Assembly: GCF_900114435.1 (NCBI RefSeq)
Contig: NZ_FOZK01000002.1
Span: forward strand, 1-64,000
Direction: 5' to 3'
Length of the DNA: 64,000 nucleotides
Source: Halomicrobium zhouii
Lineage (GTDB): Archaea > Halobacteriota > Halobacteria > Halobacteriales > Haloarculaceae
Shown here: positions 7,725 through 15,903 of the stretch, one piece after another
Layout: each line of letters opens with the position of its first letter
Position numbering within the stretch: the first letter of the stretch is position 1
Made by a program: the position numbers and the translations under genes
The notes under the pieces: generated by a model
Databases searched by the model: none
Told to the model about the DNA's origin: nothing
Seen by the model: the letters and a program-made list of their open reading frames with translations, nothing else

Positions 7725-8437
7725 AGGAACAGCGGAACGACAGGCGCCAGTCCCAGGGCGATACCAGCCAGCATCACCGGGTAGTCTGCCCGCTCGAATG
7801 CCAACGCGGGCAGTGTCGGGTTCCAGGCGAAACAGCGGGCCTGGAGCGCGACGGCGAGGCGGTCGGCGCGCGCGACGGTCCGGTCGAGTCCCCGGAGGAA
7901 CAGCCGCCGGGCGCGGTCGTGGAACGGTCGCCGCTGTCCGGCGCGTGCGTGCATCGCAGTTCGGACCGTCCGGAGGTCGTCGACGACCAGGGGGAAAAAG
8001 CGGAAGACGAGTCCCACGCCGACGCCCAGTAGTTGCCCCGGCCGGCCGGGAACGACCCGCTGGATGGCTGCGCGCGTGTCTCGCACCGGCGTCGTCCTGA
8101 CGTAAGCGGCGCTGACGGCGAGCACCGGCGGGACCCGGAGCACCGCGAACAGCGAATCACGTGCGGGACCGACGCGGAACCAGGGCGGGCCCAGCGCGAG
8201 GCCGGCAACCACTGGTGCGACGGCGAGTACACCGAGGACGATTCGGTAGTCTCGGGCCACGCGCACGGGCGAGAGCCGGGCGGCGGTCAGGACGACGGCG
8301 GTGAGCAGGTACGTCGCGGCGAGCCACGCGACCGAGTCAGCAGCCAGCGCCGCGACGGCGAACCCGGCCTGGAAGCAGAGCTTCGAGCGCGGGTCGAGTC
8401 GGTGGGCCGGCGTCGACCCGGGGACGAAGCTCAACAT
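7721..8437 (-). CDS. bioN: energy-coupling factor transporter transmembrane protein (EcfT/BioN)
   Basis: This 238-aa integral membrane protein belongs to the CbiQ/EcfT family. It opens with PAHRLDPRSKLCFQAGFAV, the typical segment before the first helix, and has 4-5 hydrophobic helices. The coupling region reads VVDDLRTVRTAMHARAGQRR followed by RADRLAVALQARCF, equivalent to the two Ala-Arg-Gly motifs that contact the ATPases. Its gene overlaps the ATPase gene by 7 bp, and with bioY upstream it forms a complete BioMNY biotin importer. Confidence 0.85.
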   Translation of the reverse strand: MLSFVPGSTPAHRLDPRSKLCFQAGFAVAALAADSVAWLAATYLLTAVVLTAARLSPVRVARDYRIVLGVLAVAPVVAGLALGPPWFRVGPARDSLFAVLRVPPVLAVSAAYVRTTPVRDTRAAIQRVVPGRPGQLLGVGVGLVFRFFPLVVDDLRTVRTAMHARAGQRRPFHDRARRLFLRGLDRTVARADRLAVALQARCFAWNPTLPALAFERADYPVMLAGIALGLAPVVPLFL

Positions 8438-9135
8438 CGCGGGTCACGCACGCCGACGTCGTCGAGGGCGTCCAGCCCATCCGGAGAGTCCACGTCGAAC
8501 GCGACCGACCCGTCGACCATCCCCACCACGCGGTCGGCCAGTCGGTGCAGGTCACGCAGGTCGTGAGTGACCACGACGACGCTCGTCCTGTCGGCGTGGA
8601 GCGCCGCGAGCCGGTCGACGATGGACTCGCGAGCGGCCTGGTCGAGACCGGCCAGCGGTTCGTCGAGGACGAGGTGATCGGGTTCCATCGCGAGCGCGCC
8701 GGCGATGGCGACCCGGGCCTGCTCGCCGCCGGACAGCGACGAGATGGTCGCGTCCTCGCGACCGTCGAGGTTGACGGCGTCGAGCGCCGAGTCGACGCGC
8801 CGGTCTATCTCGCCACGGTCGAGGCCGAGGTTCTCCGGACCGAAGGCGACGTCTGCACCGACGGTCGCGGCGACGAACTGGTCCCGGGGGTGCTGGAACA
8901 CCATCCCGACGCTCGTCCGCGCGGCGACGGGGTTCTCGGCCACGTTGCGGCCGTCGACGAGCACTGATCCTTCGTCGGGTTCGAGCAGCGCGTTGCAGTG
9001 ACGGACGAGCGTGGTCTTGCCGGAACCGTTCGGACCGACCAGGACCAGGAACTCGCCGTCCCCTACCGTCAGGGAGACGCCGTCGACGGCGACGACTCCG
9101 CCGTACCGCGACACCAGCCCGCGTATCTCGATCAT
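8431..9135 (-). CDS. bioM: energy-coupling factor transporter ATP-binding protein (EcfA/BioM)
   Basis: The 234-aa ABC ATPase has Walker A GPNGSGKTT near residue 34, a Q-loop in MVFQHPRDQFVAATV, the signature LSGGEQ, Walker B HLVLDEPLAGLD and the switch His in VVVTHDLRDLHRL. The CbiO-like Q-loop context is typical of ECF ATPases. It powers uptake through the partner EcfT. Only one ATPase gene is present, so a homodimer is likely, as in group I BioMNY systems. It lies 22 bp downstream of bioY. Confidence 0.88.
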   Translation of the reverse strand: MIEIRGLVSRYGGVVAVDGVSLTVGDGEFLVLVGPNGSGKTTLVRHCNALLEPDEGSVLVDGRNVAENPVAARTSVGMVFQHPRDQFVAATVGADVAFGPENLGLDRGEIDRRVDSALDAVNLDGREDATISSLSGGEQARVAIAGALAMEPDHLVLDEPLAGLDQAARESIVDRLAALHADRTSVVVVTHDLRDLHRLADRVVGMVDGSVAFDVDSPDGLDALDDVGVRDPRC

Positions 9136-9157
9136 GTCGGTGTGGTCTCCGCCACGG

Positions 9158-9742
9158 TCACTCTCGCACGAGATAGCCGCCCCGGACGATACCGACGGCG
9201 ATGGCGACCTTCATCACGCCGAGGGGGACGTACGGCGCCATGATCGCTGCCGCTCTCGTCAGCGAGAGGCCGAGCACCGACGCCATCCACGGGATACCGA
9301 CGGCGAAGATGACGAACTGGGCGGCGAGCAGCGCCGCCAGCTGGATCGGGGTCCCTAACTCGTCGACCGGCCTGGGGACGACGCCGCGGTGCGCGATGGC
9401 CCCCGCGACCACGGCACCGACGAGGAAACCGACGATGAAGCCACCGGTCCCCTGCCCGACCAGGACGTACCCCAGCCCCGCGTTGCCGTTCGAGAACACC
9501 GGTGCGCCGGCGACGCCGACCAGTATGTACAACGCGAGTGCGAGGCCGCCCCAGAGGGGCCCGAGCAACAGGCCCGCGAAGAAAGCCCCGAACGGCTGGA
9601 GTGAGAACGGCGGGAGGTTCCCCGGTAGCGGAATCGACACCTGTGCGAGGGCCGCGGTCAGTGCGGCGAGAAGGACGGCCTTCGCGAAGTACTCGACCGT
9701 CTCGTCGCCGACGAGGTCGACGGACTCGTGTTCCTGCGACAT
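9158..9742 (-). CDS. bioY: biotin transporter BioY (substrate-binding S component)
   Basis: The 194-aa membrane protein has about six hydrophobic helices and the BioY signature region: IPLPGNLPPFSLQPFGAFFAGLLLG, then GGLALALYILVGVAGAPVF, and GTGGFIVGFLVGA. S components of this family bind biotin with high affinity. The ATG at 9742 is preferred to one at 9769, because the latter falls inside the perfect operator palindrome and because a TATA-like TTATTTG sits about 27 nt upstream of 9742. It is first in the bioY-bioM-bioN operon and is probably repressed by a BirA-type regulator under biotin sufficiency. Confidence 0.9.
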   Translation of the reverse strand: MSQEHESVDLVGDETVEYFAKAVLLAALTAALAQVSIPLPGNLPPFSLQPFGAFFAGLLLGPLWGGLALALYILVGVAGAPVFSNGNAGLGYVLVGQGTGGFIVGFLVGAVVAGAIAHRGVVPRPVDELGTPIQLAALLAAQFVIFAVGIPWMASVLGLSLTRAAAIMAPYVPLGVMKVAIAVGIVRGGYLVRE

Positions 9743-9754
9743 GGGACTGGCTGG

Positions 9755-9788
9755 GTCGTAAACCGACAAATAACTGCTGGTTTACGAC
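9755..9788 (-). promoter_or_regulatory. BirA-type biotin operator overlapping the bioY promoter
   Basis: The arms GTCGTAAACC (9755-9764) and GGTTTACGAC (9779-9788) form a perfect 10-bp inverted repeat around a 14-bp spacer. The known BirA signal in bacteria and archaea is close to TTGTAAACC-N14/15-GGTTTACAA. The spacer carries the AT-rich TATA-like element (TTATTTG on minus) about 27 nt from the bioY ATG, so a bound repressor would exclude TBP/TFB. Confidence 0.88.
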
Positions 9789-9946
9789 GGGTGACGAACG
9801 GGGGCTCGGCGGCTGGCGAACACGGCTCGTGGCTGGGAACCACGCTTCGAGGGCCGGCAAACCGGATCGAGGGGCGACGACACCGGCTATACGGAGGCGA
9901 AGCTGGTCGCTACGGGTGAGGAAAACGAAGATAGAGAGAACGGCAG

Positions 9947-10567
9947 TTATCGCGCTGCGGCCGCGACGCGTTCCTTCTCTTCTTTCTGGTTGACGGCGTA
10001 GGTCTGGACGTCGCCGTCGGCGGCGCCGATGAGCTGCTGGGCGAGCGCATCCTCGGCGTCGGTGTTCGTCTTGAACGAGTCGCCGTAGACGCCCTCGGCG
10101 AGGAACTTCAGGCCCTGGTCGACGCGGCGCTGGGGCGCGACGTCGACGGCCTTGGGCACACTGATCCCACCGTACTTCAGGCGGACGGTCTCCTCGCGGG
10201 GTGCGCTGTTCTCGACGGCGGTGACGAGCACCTGGACCGGGTTCTCGTCGGTCTGCTCGGCGATGATGTCGAAGGCGTCCTCGACGATGGTGGTCGCGAG
10301 CTGCTTCTTGCCCGTGTTCTCGTCGGTCTGCATCAGGCGGTTGATGAGCCGCTCGACGATGGAGATCTCGGACTTCTGGAACTGCTTGTTGGCGTGCCGG
10401 CCCATGGTGTGGGCGATAGGCGTAACCGTGATGTAGCGCTCGGTCGAGGGGTCCTGGTAGTCGATGTTGGTGACCTCCCACTCGCCGAACAGCTTGGCGA
10501 CGGCGGTCTCCTGCTCTTCGTCGGCGCCGGCCTCGTCCTCGGCCGGCTCGGATTCTGATTCGCTCAT
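9947..10567 (-). CDS. rps7: 30S ribosomal protein S7 (uS7)
   Basis: The 206-aa protein matches archaeal uS7: VTPIAHTMGRHANKQFQKSEISIVERLINRLM-type N-domain, then APQRRVDQGLKFLAEGVYG and the C-terminal block typical of S7, which binds the 3' major domain of 16S rRNA. The first 25 residues are an acidic haloarchaeal extension rich in Glu and Ser. It lies 3 bp downstream of rpsL and is surely cotranscribed. The usual downstream elongation factor 2 gene is not here; the next gene downstream is bioY. Confidence 0.95.
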   Translation of the reverse strand: MSESESEPAEDEAGADEEQETAVAKLFGEWEVTNIDYQDPSTERYITVTPIAHTMGRHANKQFQKSEISIVERLINRLMQTDENTGKKQLATTIVEDAFDIIAEQTDENPVQVLVTAVENSAPREETVRLKYGGISVPKAVDVAPQRRVDQGLKFLAEGVYGDSFKTNTDAEDALAQQLIGAADGDVQTYAVNQKEEKERVAAAAR

Positions 10568-10570
10568 CTG

Positions 10571-10999
10571 TTATCGCACCGGCTTCTCCGCGTTCCCGCG
10601 GACGAGTTCGAGCATGGCGACGCCGTTGACCTTGTCGACCTTGTAGTTGACGCCGGAGAGGTCCCCCATCGCACGACCCTTCGCCCCGCCGATGCCGGCG
10701 ATGGTGACTTCGTCGTGTTCGTCGATGAAGGAGATGGCGCCGTCACCGGGACAGAACGCGGTGACCTGCTTGCCGTTCTTGATCAACTGGACCCGGACGC
10801 ACTTCCGGATCGCGGAGTTGGGCTGTTTCGCTTCGATACCGACCTTCTCGAGCACGATCCCTCGACCCTGGGGGGCGCCCTCGAGCGGGTCCGAGGCCTT
10901 GCCCAGACCGCGCTCGCGGCGCGCGTAGTCAGAGTCGGACCACCGGTGGTTCTGGCGGTCCTTCTTGAGTTTGCGTGCGGCATATTTGCCGTTCGCCAT
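10571..10999 (-). CDS. rps12: 30S ribosomal protein S12 (uS12)
   Basis: This 142-aa protein begins [20 protein letters not shown] and contains [15 protein letters not shown] and [24 protein letters not shown] in family order, the core of archaeal uS12 at the decoding centre. The start at 10999 gives the standard family length; longer in-frame starts would add an unrelated extension. A strong TATA-like CTTAAGTACC sits 25-33 nt upstream, so the rps12-rps7 pair has its own promoter and does not depend on readthrough from the polymerase genes. Confidence 0.96.
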   Translation of the reverse strand: MANGKYAARKLKKDRQNHRWSDSDYARRERGLGKASDPLEGAPQGRGIVLEKVGIEAKQPNSAIRKCVRVQLIKNGKQVTAFCPGDGAISFIDEHDEVTIAGIGGAKGRAMGDLSGVNYKVDKVNGVAMLELVRGNAEKPVR

Positions 11000-11022
11000 A
11001 GTAGGCTTCGGTAACCCGCCGA

Positions 11023-11032
11023 GGTACTTAAG
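11023..11032 (-). promoter_or_regulatory. promoter of rps12-rps7
   Basis: On the minus strand the element reads CTTAAGTACC, 25-33 nt upstream of the rps12 ATG. The same CTTAAGTA core occurs upstream of the tRNA-Asp gene in this window, which suggests a strong TATA/BRE combination for highly expressed genes. Confidence 0.6.
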
Positions 11033-11196
11033 ACTCCTCTTTCGACCCCGCCACGGTGCGGTGACACAGCCCACGTCGCGTCCACCATCGCTCGCGGGAG
11101 TTTCTTTCCTGATAATCGGGGGCGAGGACTTTTGCTGACCGAATCGAGTCGTAGCCCTACTGAACAGGCTGTCGCAGACTGCCTTCACTTTCACGA

Positions 11197-14100
11197 ATGA
11201 GATTACAATCCCATCTCCCGGACGCTATCAGGAAGAGCTACCTGCGGAAGTTCGCCCTCGTCGTACTCGTCGTGCTGGTCGCGGTGTCGAGCCTCGGCGT
11301 GTACACCCAGCAGACCGTCTCGGCCGAACTGACCGACCAGCGCGACGTCCAGCTCGAAACGAGTACGGTGCAGCAGGCCGACTCGATCGCATCCTGGACC
11401 GCACGCCAGGAGGACACCACCCGGATGCTGTCGAACCACGAAGTGGTGCGAACCGGTAAGGAACCCGCCATCGCAGACGTTCTCGACAGGGAAGTGGAAC
11501 GGCTCCCGGCCGACATCATCGACATCCACTACATCGACCCCTCGAAGGGAACTATCGAGCGGAGTACTGGTACCTCGATGATGGGTGCGTCCATCGAGAG
11601 CACCGGCGCCGAGTGGGCGGGCGGCGAACTGACGTTCGACGGCCCGGACGACGTCGCGACGTCGAGCGCGTACCGCCACTTCGCACTGAACCGTCTGGCC
11701 TTCGCGAGCCCGGTCCCCGGCCGTGACACCGCGATCATGCTCGTCGTCGACACGGGCGCGACCGCTGCCGGGTTCCAGAACGCCATCGAGGGTGGGGAGA
11801 CGCGCGTCCTCGACGGCGACGGAACGGTCACCTTCTCTCGGAACGACAGCCAGGTCCACGAGACGGGGCCCTACGGCGACCACGCCGTGACGACGGACGC
11901 CGAGGACGGGAACGCCACCGTCCAGCGGGTCGGTGACTCCCTGGTCGCGGCCGCGGGCGTCCCCGGCACCGACTGGGTCGTCGTCAAGGAGGCGCCGACG
12001 TCGTCGGCCTACGCGCTCCGCCAGCAGATCCAGACCGACCTGATCGCGCTCATCGGGGTCGCGATGGGCGGGTTCGTCGTCCTGGGCGTCATCGTCGGTC
12101 GCGACCTCACGGGCGCCCTGCCGCGACTCGCGACGCAGGCCCGCTCGCTCGCCGAGGGGGACCTGACGGCGTCGATGGACGAGACCGACCGGATCGACGA
12201 GATCGGCGACGTCAACGCCGCCTTCCGGGAGATCCAGCTCTACCTCCAGACGGTCGGCTCCCAGGCGGAGGCGCTGGCCTCCCAGGAGTTCGACGCCCCC
12301 GTCCTGGACCAGGACGTCCCCGGCGCGCTGGGTGACTCGCTGGACCGGATGCGCCGGGACCTGGAGGGGTTCGTCGCCGACATCGAGCAGGCCCGCGCCG
12401 ACTCCGAGGCGGCCCGGAAGGAGGCCGAGCAACTCGCCGCCACACTCGAAACGCAGGCCGAGTCGTTCAGCCGGACGATGGAACGGGCCGCCGACGGCGA
12501 CCTCACCCAGCGCCTCGATTCGGATCTCGACAACGAGGCCATGGCCGCCATCGCGACGGCGTTCAACGACATGCTCTCCGAACTCCAGCACACGGTCGAC
12601 CAGATAGACGACTTCGCCGCGGAGGTCGACGCCTCCAGCGAGACCATCTCGGCCAGCGCCGCAGAGGTCGAGGAGGCCAGTTCACAGGTCAGCGACACGG
12701 TCCAGGAGATCGCCGCCGACGCCGAGCGCCAGGACCGAAACGTCTCCCAGGCCGCCGGGGAGATGACCGACCTGTCGGCGACCATCGAGGAGGTCGCCTC
12801 CTCGGCCACCGAGGTCGCCAACCGGTCCCAGCGGGCCGCCGCCGCCGGCGAAGACGGCAGCGAGGCCGCCACCGCGACCGTCGCGGAGATGAACGCCATC
12901 GAGGAGACCGCAGCGGAGACCGCCGAACAGATGGAACGACTCGACGAGGAGATGGCCGACATCGAGGAGGTCGTCGCCTTCATCGACCAGATCGCCGACC
13001 AGACGAACATGCTCGCGCTCAACGCATCCATCGAGGCCGCCCGCGCGGGCGAGGCCGGCCAGGGATTCGCCGTCGTCGCCGACGAGATCAAGTCCCTGGC
13101 CCAGGAGACCACCGAGGCCACCGACGAGATCGCGGCGATGATCGACGAGGTCCAGGACGCCACGAGCGAGGCCGTCGACGACGTCCGCGAGATGGGCGAC
13201 CGCGTCGAGTCCGGCGTCGACTCCGTCGAGGAGACCGTCGACACGCTTGAGGAGATCGTCGACCAGGTCGAGGACGCCGACGCCGGCGTCCAGTCCATCG
13301 CCGACGCCACGGACGACCAGGCCGCCTCCACCGAGGAGGTCGTCGCCATGGTCGACCAGGTCGGCGACGTCAGCGAACAGACCCTCGCGCGCGCCCAGAA
13401 CGCCGCCGCCGCGACCGAGCAACAGACTGCCTCCATCACCGAGGTGACCCGGAACATCCGGTCGCTCTCCGGCCGGGCGAGCGACCTGCGCGACCTCGTC
13501 GACCAGTTCGAGGTCGAGGGCGAGACCACCGTCGCGTCGGTCGCGGACCCGGAAATCGACGACGACGCGGGACCAGGCCCGGCCGAGGAGGACCAGGCGA
13601 CCGACGGTCAGGCGGACGAGCGCTCGACGGACGAGGACGCCCTGGTCGACGAGAACGACGCGACCGACGGGACCGACGCGACCCGAGGAGGCGACGAGTT
13701 CCCGGAAACCGACGAGGACGAGTGGACGCCCATCGCGGGCGAGGAGGGGCCGCAGTCGGACGACGAGCCGCCTGCAGACGCCGACAGTGACGGCGCCCCG
13801 ACCGCGCAGGCCGATGCCGCCGTCGACGAGGCCGAACGGGGTGGAGCCGACGCGGGCGACACAGCCCACGCGGACGCCGCCGGGCTCGGTCGAGCGACGG
13901 ACGGTGCCGACGGCGTCGTGGACGACGTGACTGAGCGAGTTCGGCTGCCCGACCGGGCCGACGTCTCCGAGCGGTTTTCGGGCGCGTCAGACCGGGTGGA
14001 CGGGCTGAAGCGCCGATTGCGTGGCGCGTCGGACCGCGTGGCCGGGGCGGTCGGCGGACTGACGACCCGGGGGTCCGCCGGCGACGACCCGCTGGACGAC

Positions 14101-14211
14101 GCGCTGGCGACGACGGACGCCGCCCCGGCGACCGAGGACGACGACGTAACCGACGAGGACCCGACCGTTTCTGACTTCGACGACCCCTCGCCCGCCTCGG
14201 ACGACGACTAG
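11197..14211 (+). CDS. haloarchaeal transducer protein (methyl-accepting chemotaxis protein)
   Basis: The 1004-aa protein has a first membrane helix (about 18-38), an extracellular PDC/CACHE-like sensor (about 40-275), a second helix ([19 protein letters not shown], about 280-300) and HAMP domains (about 300-450). A cytoplasmic coiled coil follows, with the hairpin tip [22 protein letters not shown] that binds CheW and CheA. Sensing and adaptation through the Che system are therefore expected. The last 230 or so residues are an unusually long acidic low-complexity tail containing two short basic amphipathic segments. The gene lies on the opposite strand between nusA and rps12, splitting an otherwise continuous minus-strand cluster. 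The ligand is unknown. Confidence 0.9.
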   Translation: MRLQSHLPDAIRKSYLRKFALVVLVVLVAVSSLGVYTQQTVSAELTDQRDVQLETSTVQQADSIASWTARQEDTTRMLSNHEVVRTGKEPAIADVLDREVERLPADIIDIHYIDPSKGTIERSTGTSMMGASIESTGAEWAGGELTFDGPDDVATSSAYRHFALNRLAFASPVPGRDTAIMLVVDTGATAAGFQNAIEGGETRVLDGDGTVTFSRNDSQVHETGPYGDHAVTTDAEDGNATVQRVGDSLVAAAGVPGTDWVVVKEAPTSSAYALRQQIQTDLIALIGVAMGGFVVLGVIVGRDLTGALPRLATQARSLAEGDLTASMDETDRIDEIGDVNAAFREIQLYLQTVGSQAEALASQEFDAPVLDQDVPGALGDSLDRMRRDLEGFVADIEQARADSEAARKEAEQLAATLETQAESFSRTMERAADGDLTQRLDSDLDNEAMAAIATAFNDMLSELQHTVDQIDDFAAEVDASSETISASAAEVEEASSQVSDTVQEIAADAERQDRNVSQAAGEMTDLSATIEEVASSATEVANRSQRAAAAGEDGSEAATATVAEMNAIEETAAETAEQMERLDEEMADIEEVVAFIDQIADQTNMLALNASIEAARAGEAGQGFAVVADEIKSLAQETTEATDEIAAMIDEVQDATSEAVDDVREMGDRVESGVDSVEETVDTLEEIVDQVEDADAGVQSIADATDDQAASTEEVVAMVDQVGDVSEQTLARAQNAAAATEQQTASITEVTRNIRSLSGRASDLRDLVDQFEVEGETTVASVADPEIDDDAGPGPAEEDQATDGQADERSTDEDALVDENDATDGTDATRGGDEFPETDEDEWTPIAGEEGPQSDDEPPADADSDGAPTAQADAAVDEAERGGADAGDTAHADAAGLGRATDGADGVVDDVTERVRLPDRADVSERFSGASDRVDGLKRRLRGASDRVAGAVGGLTTRGSAGDDPLDDALATTDAAPATEDDDVTDEDPTVSDFDDPSPASDDD

Positions 14212-14290
14212 CGTCGCTGCGCCCTCTTTTGCGGTTCGCACTGTCGAGTCGTCACTGGGAGTGCCGTCGAACGCCGAAAAGAGCGACCGC

Positions 14291-14716
14291 CTACGTTAGC
14301 TCGATGCCGTCGACGTCGCAGTGGCGCGCGGCCAGGCGACGCGCGGCGTCGATGTTCTTCCCGCCGGTGCCGATGGCGACGCCGCGGTCCTCACTGGCCA
14401 CCTCGACGTAGGCGACGGTGTCCTGGTTCCGCGAGATGGTGACGTTGTTCACCGTGGCGGGCGCCAGCGCGTTGGCGACGAACCCCGCGGGGGAGGGGGC
14501 GTCCTCGACGAGTTTGACGTCCCGGTCGAGTTCGCGCTCGACGCGCTCGACGTTGCGACCGCCGGGGCCGATGGCGTCGGCCATCTCGCCGGCTTCGACG
14601 AGGAAGACGACCAGGTCGTGGTCATCGACGACGACGCAGTCCCGGACGCCGACGCCGGCCTCGTCCTCGAACAGCGCGAGGTGCTGGCGGGCCTCGTCCG
14701 AGCGTTCGGCGACCAT
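14291..14716 (-). CDS. nusA: archaeal NusA-like transcription termination/antitermination factor (KH domains)
   Basis: This 141-aa protein consists of two KH domains without the bacterial NusA N-terminal domain, as is usual in archaea. KH motifs are VEAGEMADAIGPGGRNVERVE and EDRGVAIGTGGKNIDAAR, each with the GxxG loop that contacts RNA. It overlaps the start of rpoA2 by 1 bp and is the last gene of the polymerase operon. A role in transcription elongation or termination is inferred from the family and its position. Confidence 0.92.
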   Translation of the reverse strand: MVAERSDEARQHLALFEDEAGVGVRDCVVVDDHDLVVFLVEAGEMADAIGPGGRNVERVERELDRDVKLVEDAPSPAGFVANALAPATVNNVTISRNQDTVAYVEVASEDRGVAIGTGGKNIDAARRLAARHCDVDGIELT

Positions 14717-15903
14717 CAGTCCTGTTTGGCACCCATCCGCAGGTCGACGTCGCCGGTGCCGAGCTTGATCGGCTTGCCGACGATGACGTTCTCCGTGACG
14801 CCGTCGAGGGCGTCGATCTCGCCGTGGATCGCGGCGTCGAGCAGGTGGTTGACCGTCACCTCGAAGGCCGCCCGCGCGAGGACGGACTGCTTGTTGCCGG
14901 AGATACCGTGACGACCGATGGACTCGATCTCGCCGCGGTTCGTCATGATGTCGGCGACCAGCATCAGGTGGCGGATGTTCACGTCGTCGAGGCCCTGCTC
15001 TTCGAGGGTGTGCATCGTCTCGTTGATCAGGGTCTCGCGGGCCGCCTCGATGCCGAGTTCGCTCTTGATCTCGTGGATGTTGTTACACGTCGTCCGCGAG
15101 GCGTCGACGCCCTCGATGCCGAGGACGTCGCCGAAGGCCGAACCCTCGGTGTAGAGGACGAACTCCTCGCCGTCGTCGGTCTCCTCCTTGCGGATGACGA
15201 CGCGATTGATCTCCTCGATCCCCTTGAAGACGATCTCGCGGAGCTCCTCGACCAGCTGGAGCAGGTCGCGGTAGCTGGGTTCCTCGGGGCCGAACTCGAT
15301 GACCGTCCCCGAGCGCCGCGTCTTCACGCCGAGGTTCGACTCGATGGTCTCGGCGATTTCGTCGGCGACGTCCTCCGTCCGGGAGACCGTCGGCCACCGC
15401 TCCATCAGCGTCTCGTCGTTGAGATCGATCTGGACGAGCATGTCGGCGACGTTCGTCGAGATGTCACCCAGCGCGAGGATGCGTGTCGCCTCGATGTTCC
15501 AGACGACCTCGTGGGCCTTCTCCCGGTCGGTCGCGTACTCGTCTTCCAGGTGGACTGTCATCATCGGGGTGTCCGGAGTCTTCCGGGCGTCCACCAGCTC
15601 GATGAGCCGCGGCAGCCCCTGCGTGACGTCGATCTCGGCGACGCCCGCGTAGTGGAACGTGTTCATCGTCATCTGCGTCCCAGGCTCCCCGATCGACTGG
15701 GCCGAGACGGTTCCCACGGGGTCCAGCGGGTCGACCCGGGTGTCGAGGTAGCGGGACTCGACGGCCCTGGCGACGTCGTCGGCCTCGTCGACGGTGAGGC
15801 CCCGCTGTTCGACCGTGTCGTACACCTCGTCCTTGAGGCGCCGCGGGAGGTCGGTGTCCTCCACGACGGCCTCGACGTCGTCGGATACGTCTGCTCGTGT
15901 CAT
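14716..15903 (-). CDS. rpoA2: DNA-directed RNA polymerase subunit A'' (Rpo1C)
   Basis: The 395-aa protein is the C-terminal part of the archaeal largest subunit. Key blocks are [21 protein letters not shown], which is the trigger-loop region next to the active site, then [20 protein letters not shown], and the C-terminal [22 protein letters not shown]. The family length fits and no intein is present. The ATG overlaps the TGA of rpoA1 by one base. Archaea split this polypeptide from A', and the two assemble in the clamp and core. Confidence 0.96.
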   Translation of the reverse strand: MTRADVSDDVEAVVEDTDLPRRLKDEVYDTVEQRGLTVDEADDVARAVESRYLDTRVDPLDPVGTVSAQSIGEPGTQMTMNTFHYAGVAEIDVTQGLPRLIELVDARKTPDTPMMTVHLEDEYATDREKAHEVVWNIEATRILALGDISTNVADMLVQIDLNDETLMERWPTVSRTEDVADEIAETIESNLGVKTRRSGTVIEFGPEEPSYRDLLQLVEELREIVFKGIEEINRVVIRKEETDDGEEFVLYTEGSAFGDVLGIEGVDASRTTCNNIHEIKSELGIEAARETLINETMHTLEEQGLDDVNIRHLMLVADIMTNRGEIESIGRHGISGNKQSVLARAAFEVTVNHLLDAAIHGEIDALDGVTENVIVGKPIKLGTGDVDLRMGAKQD

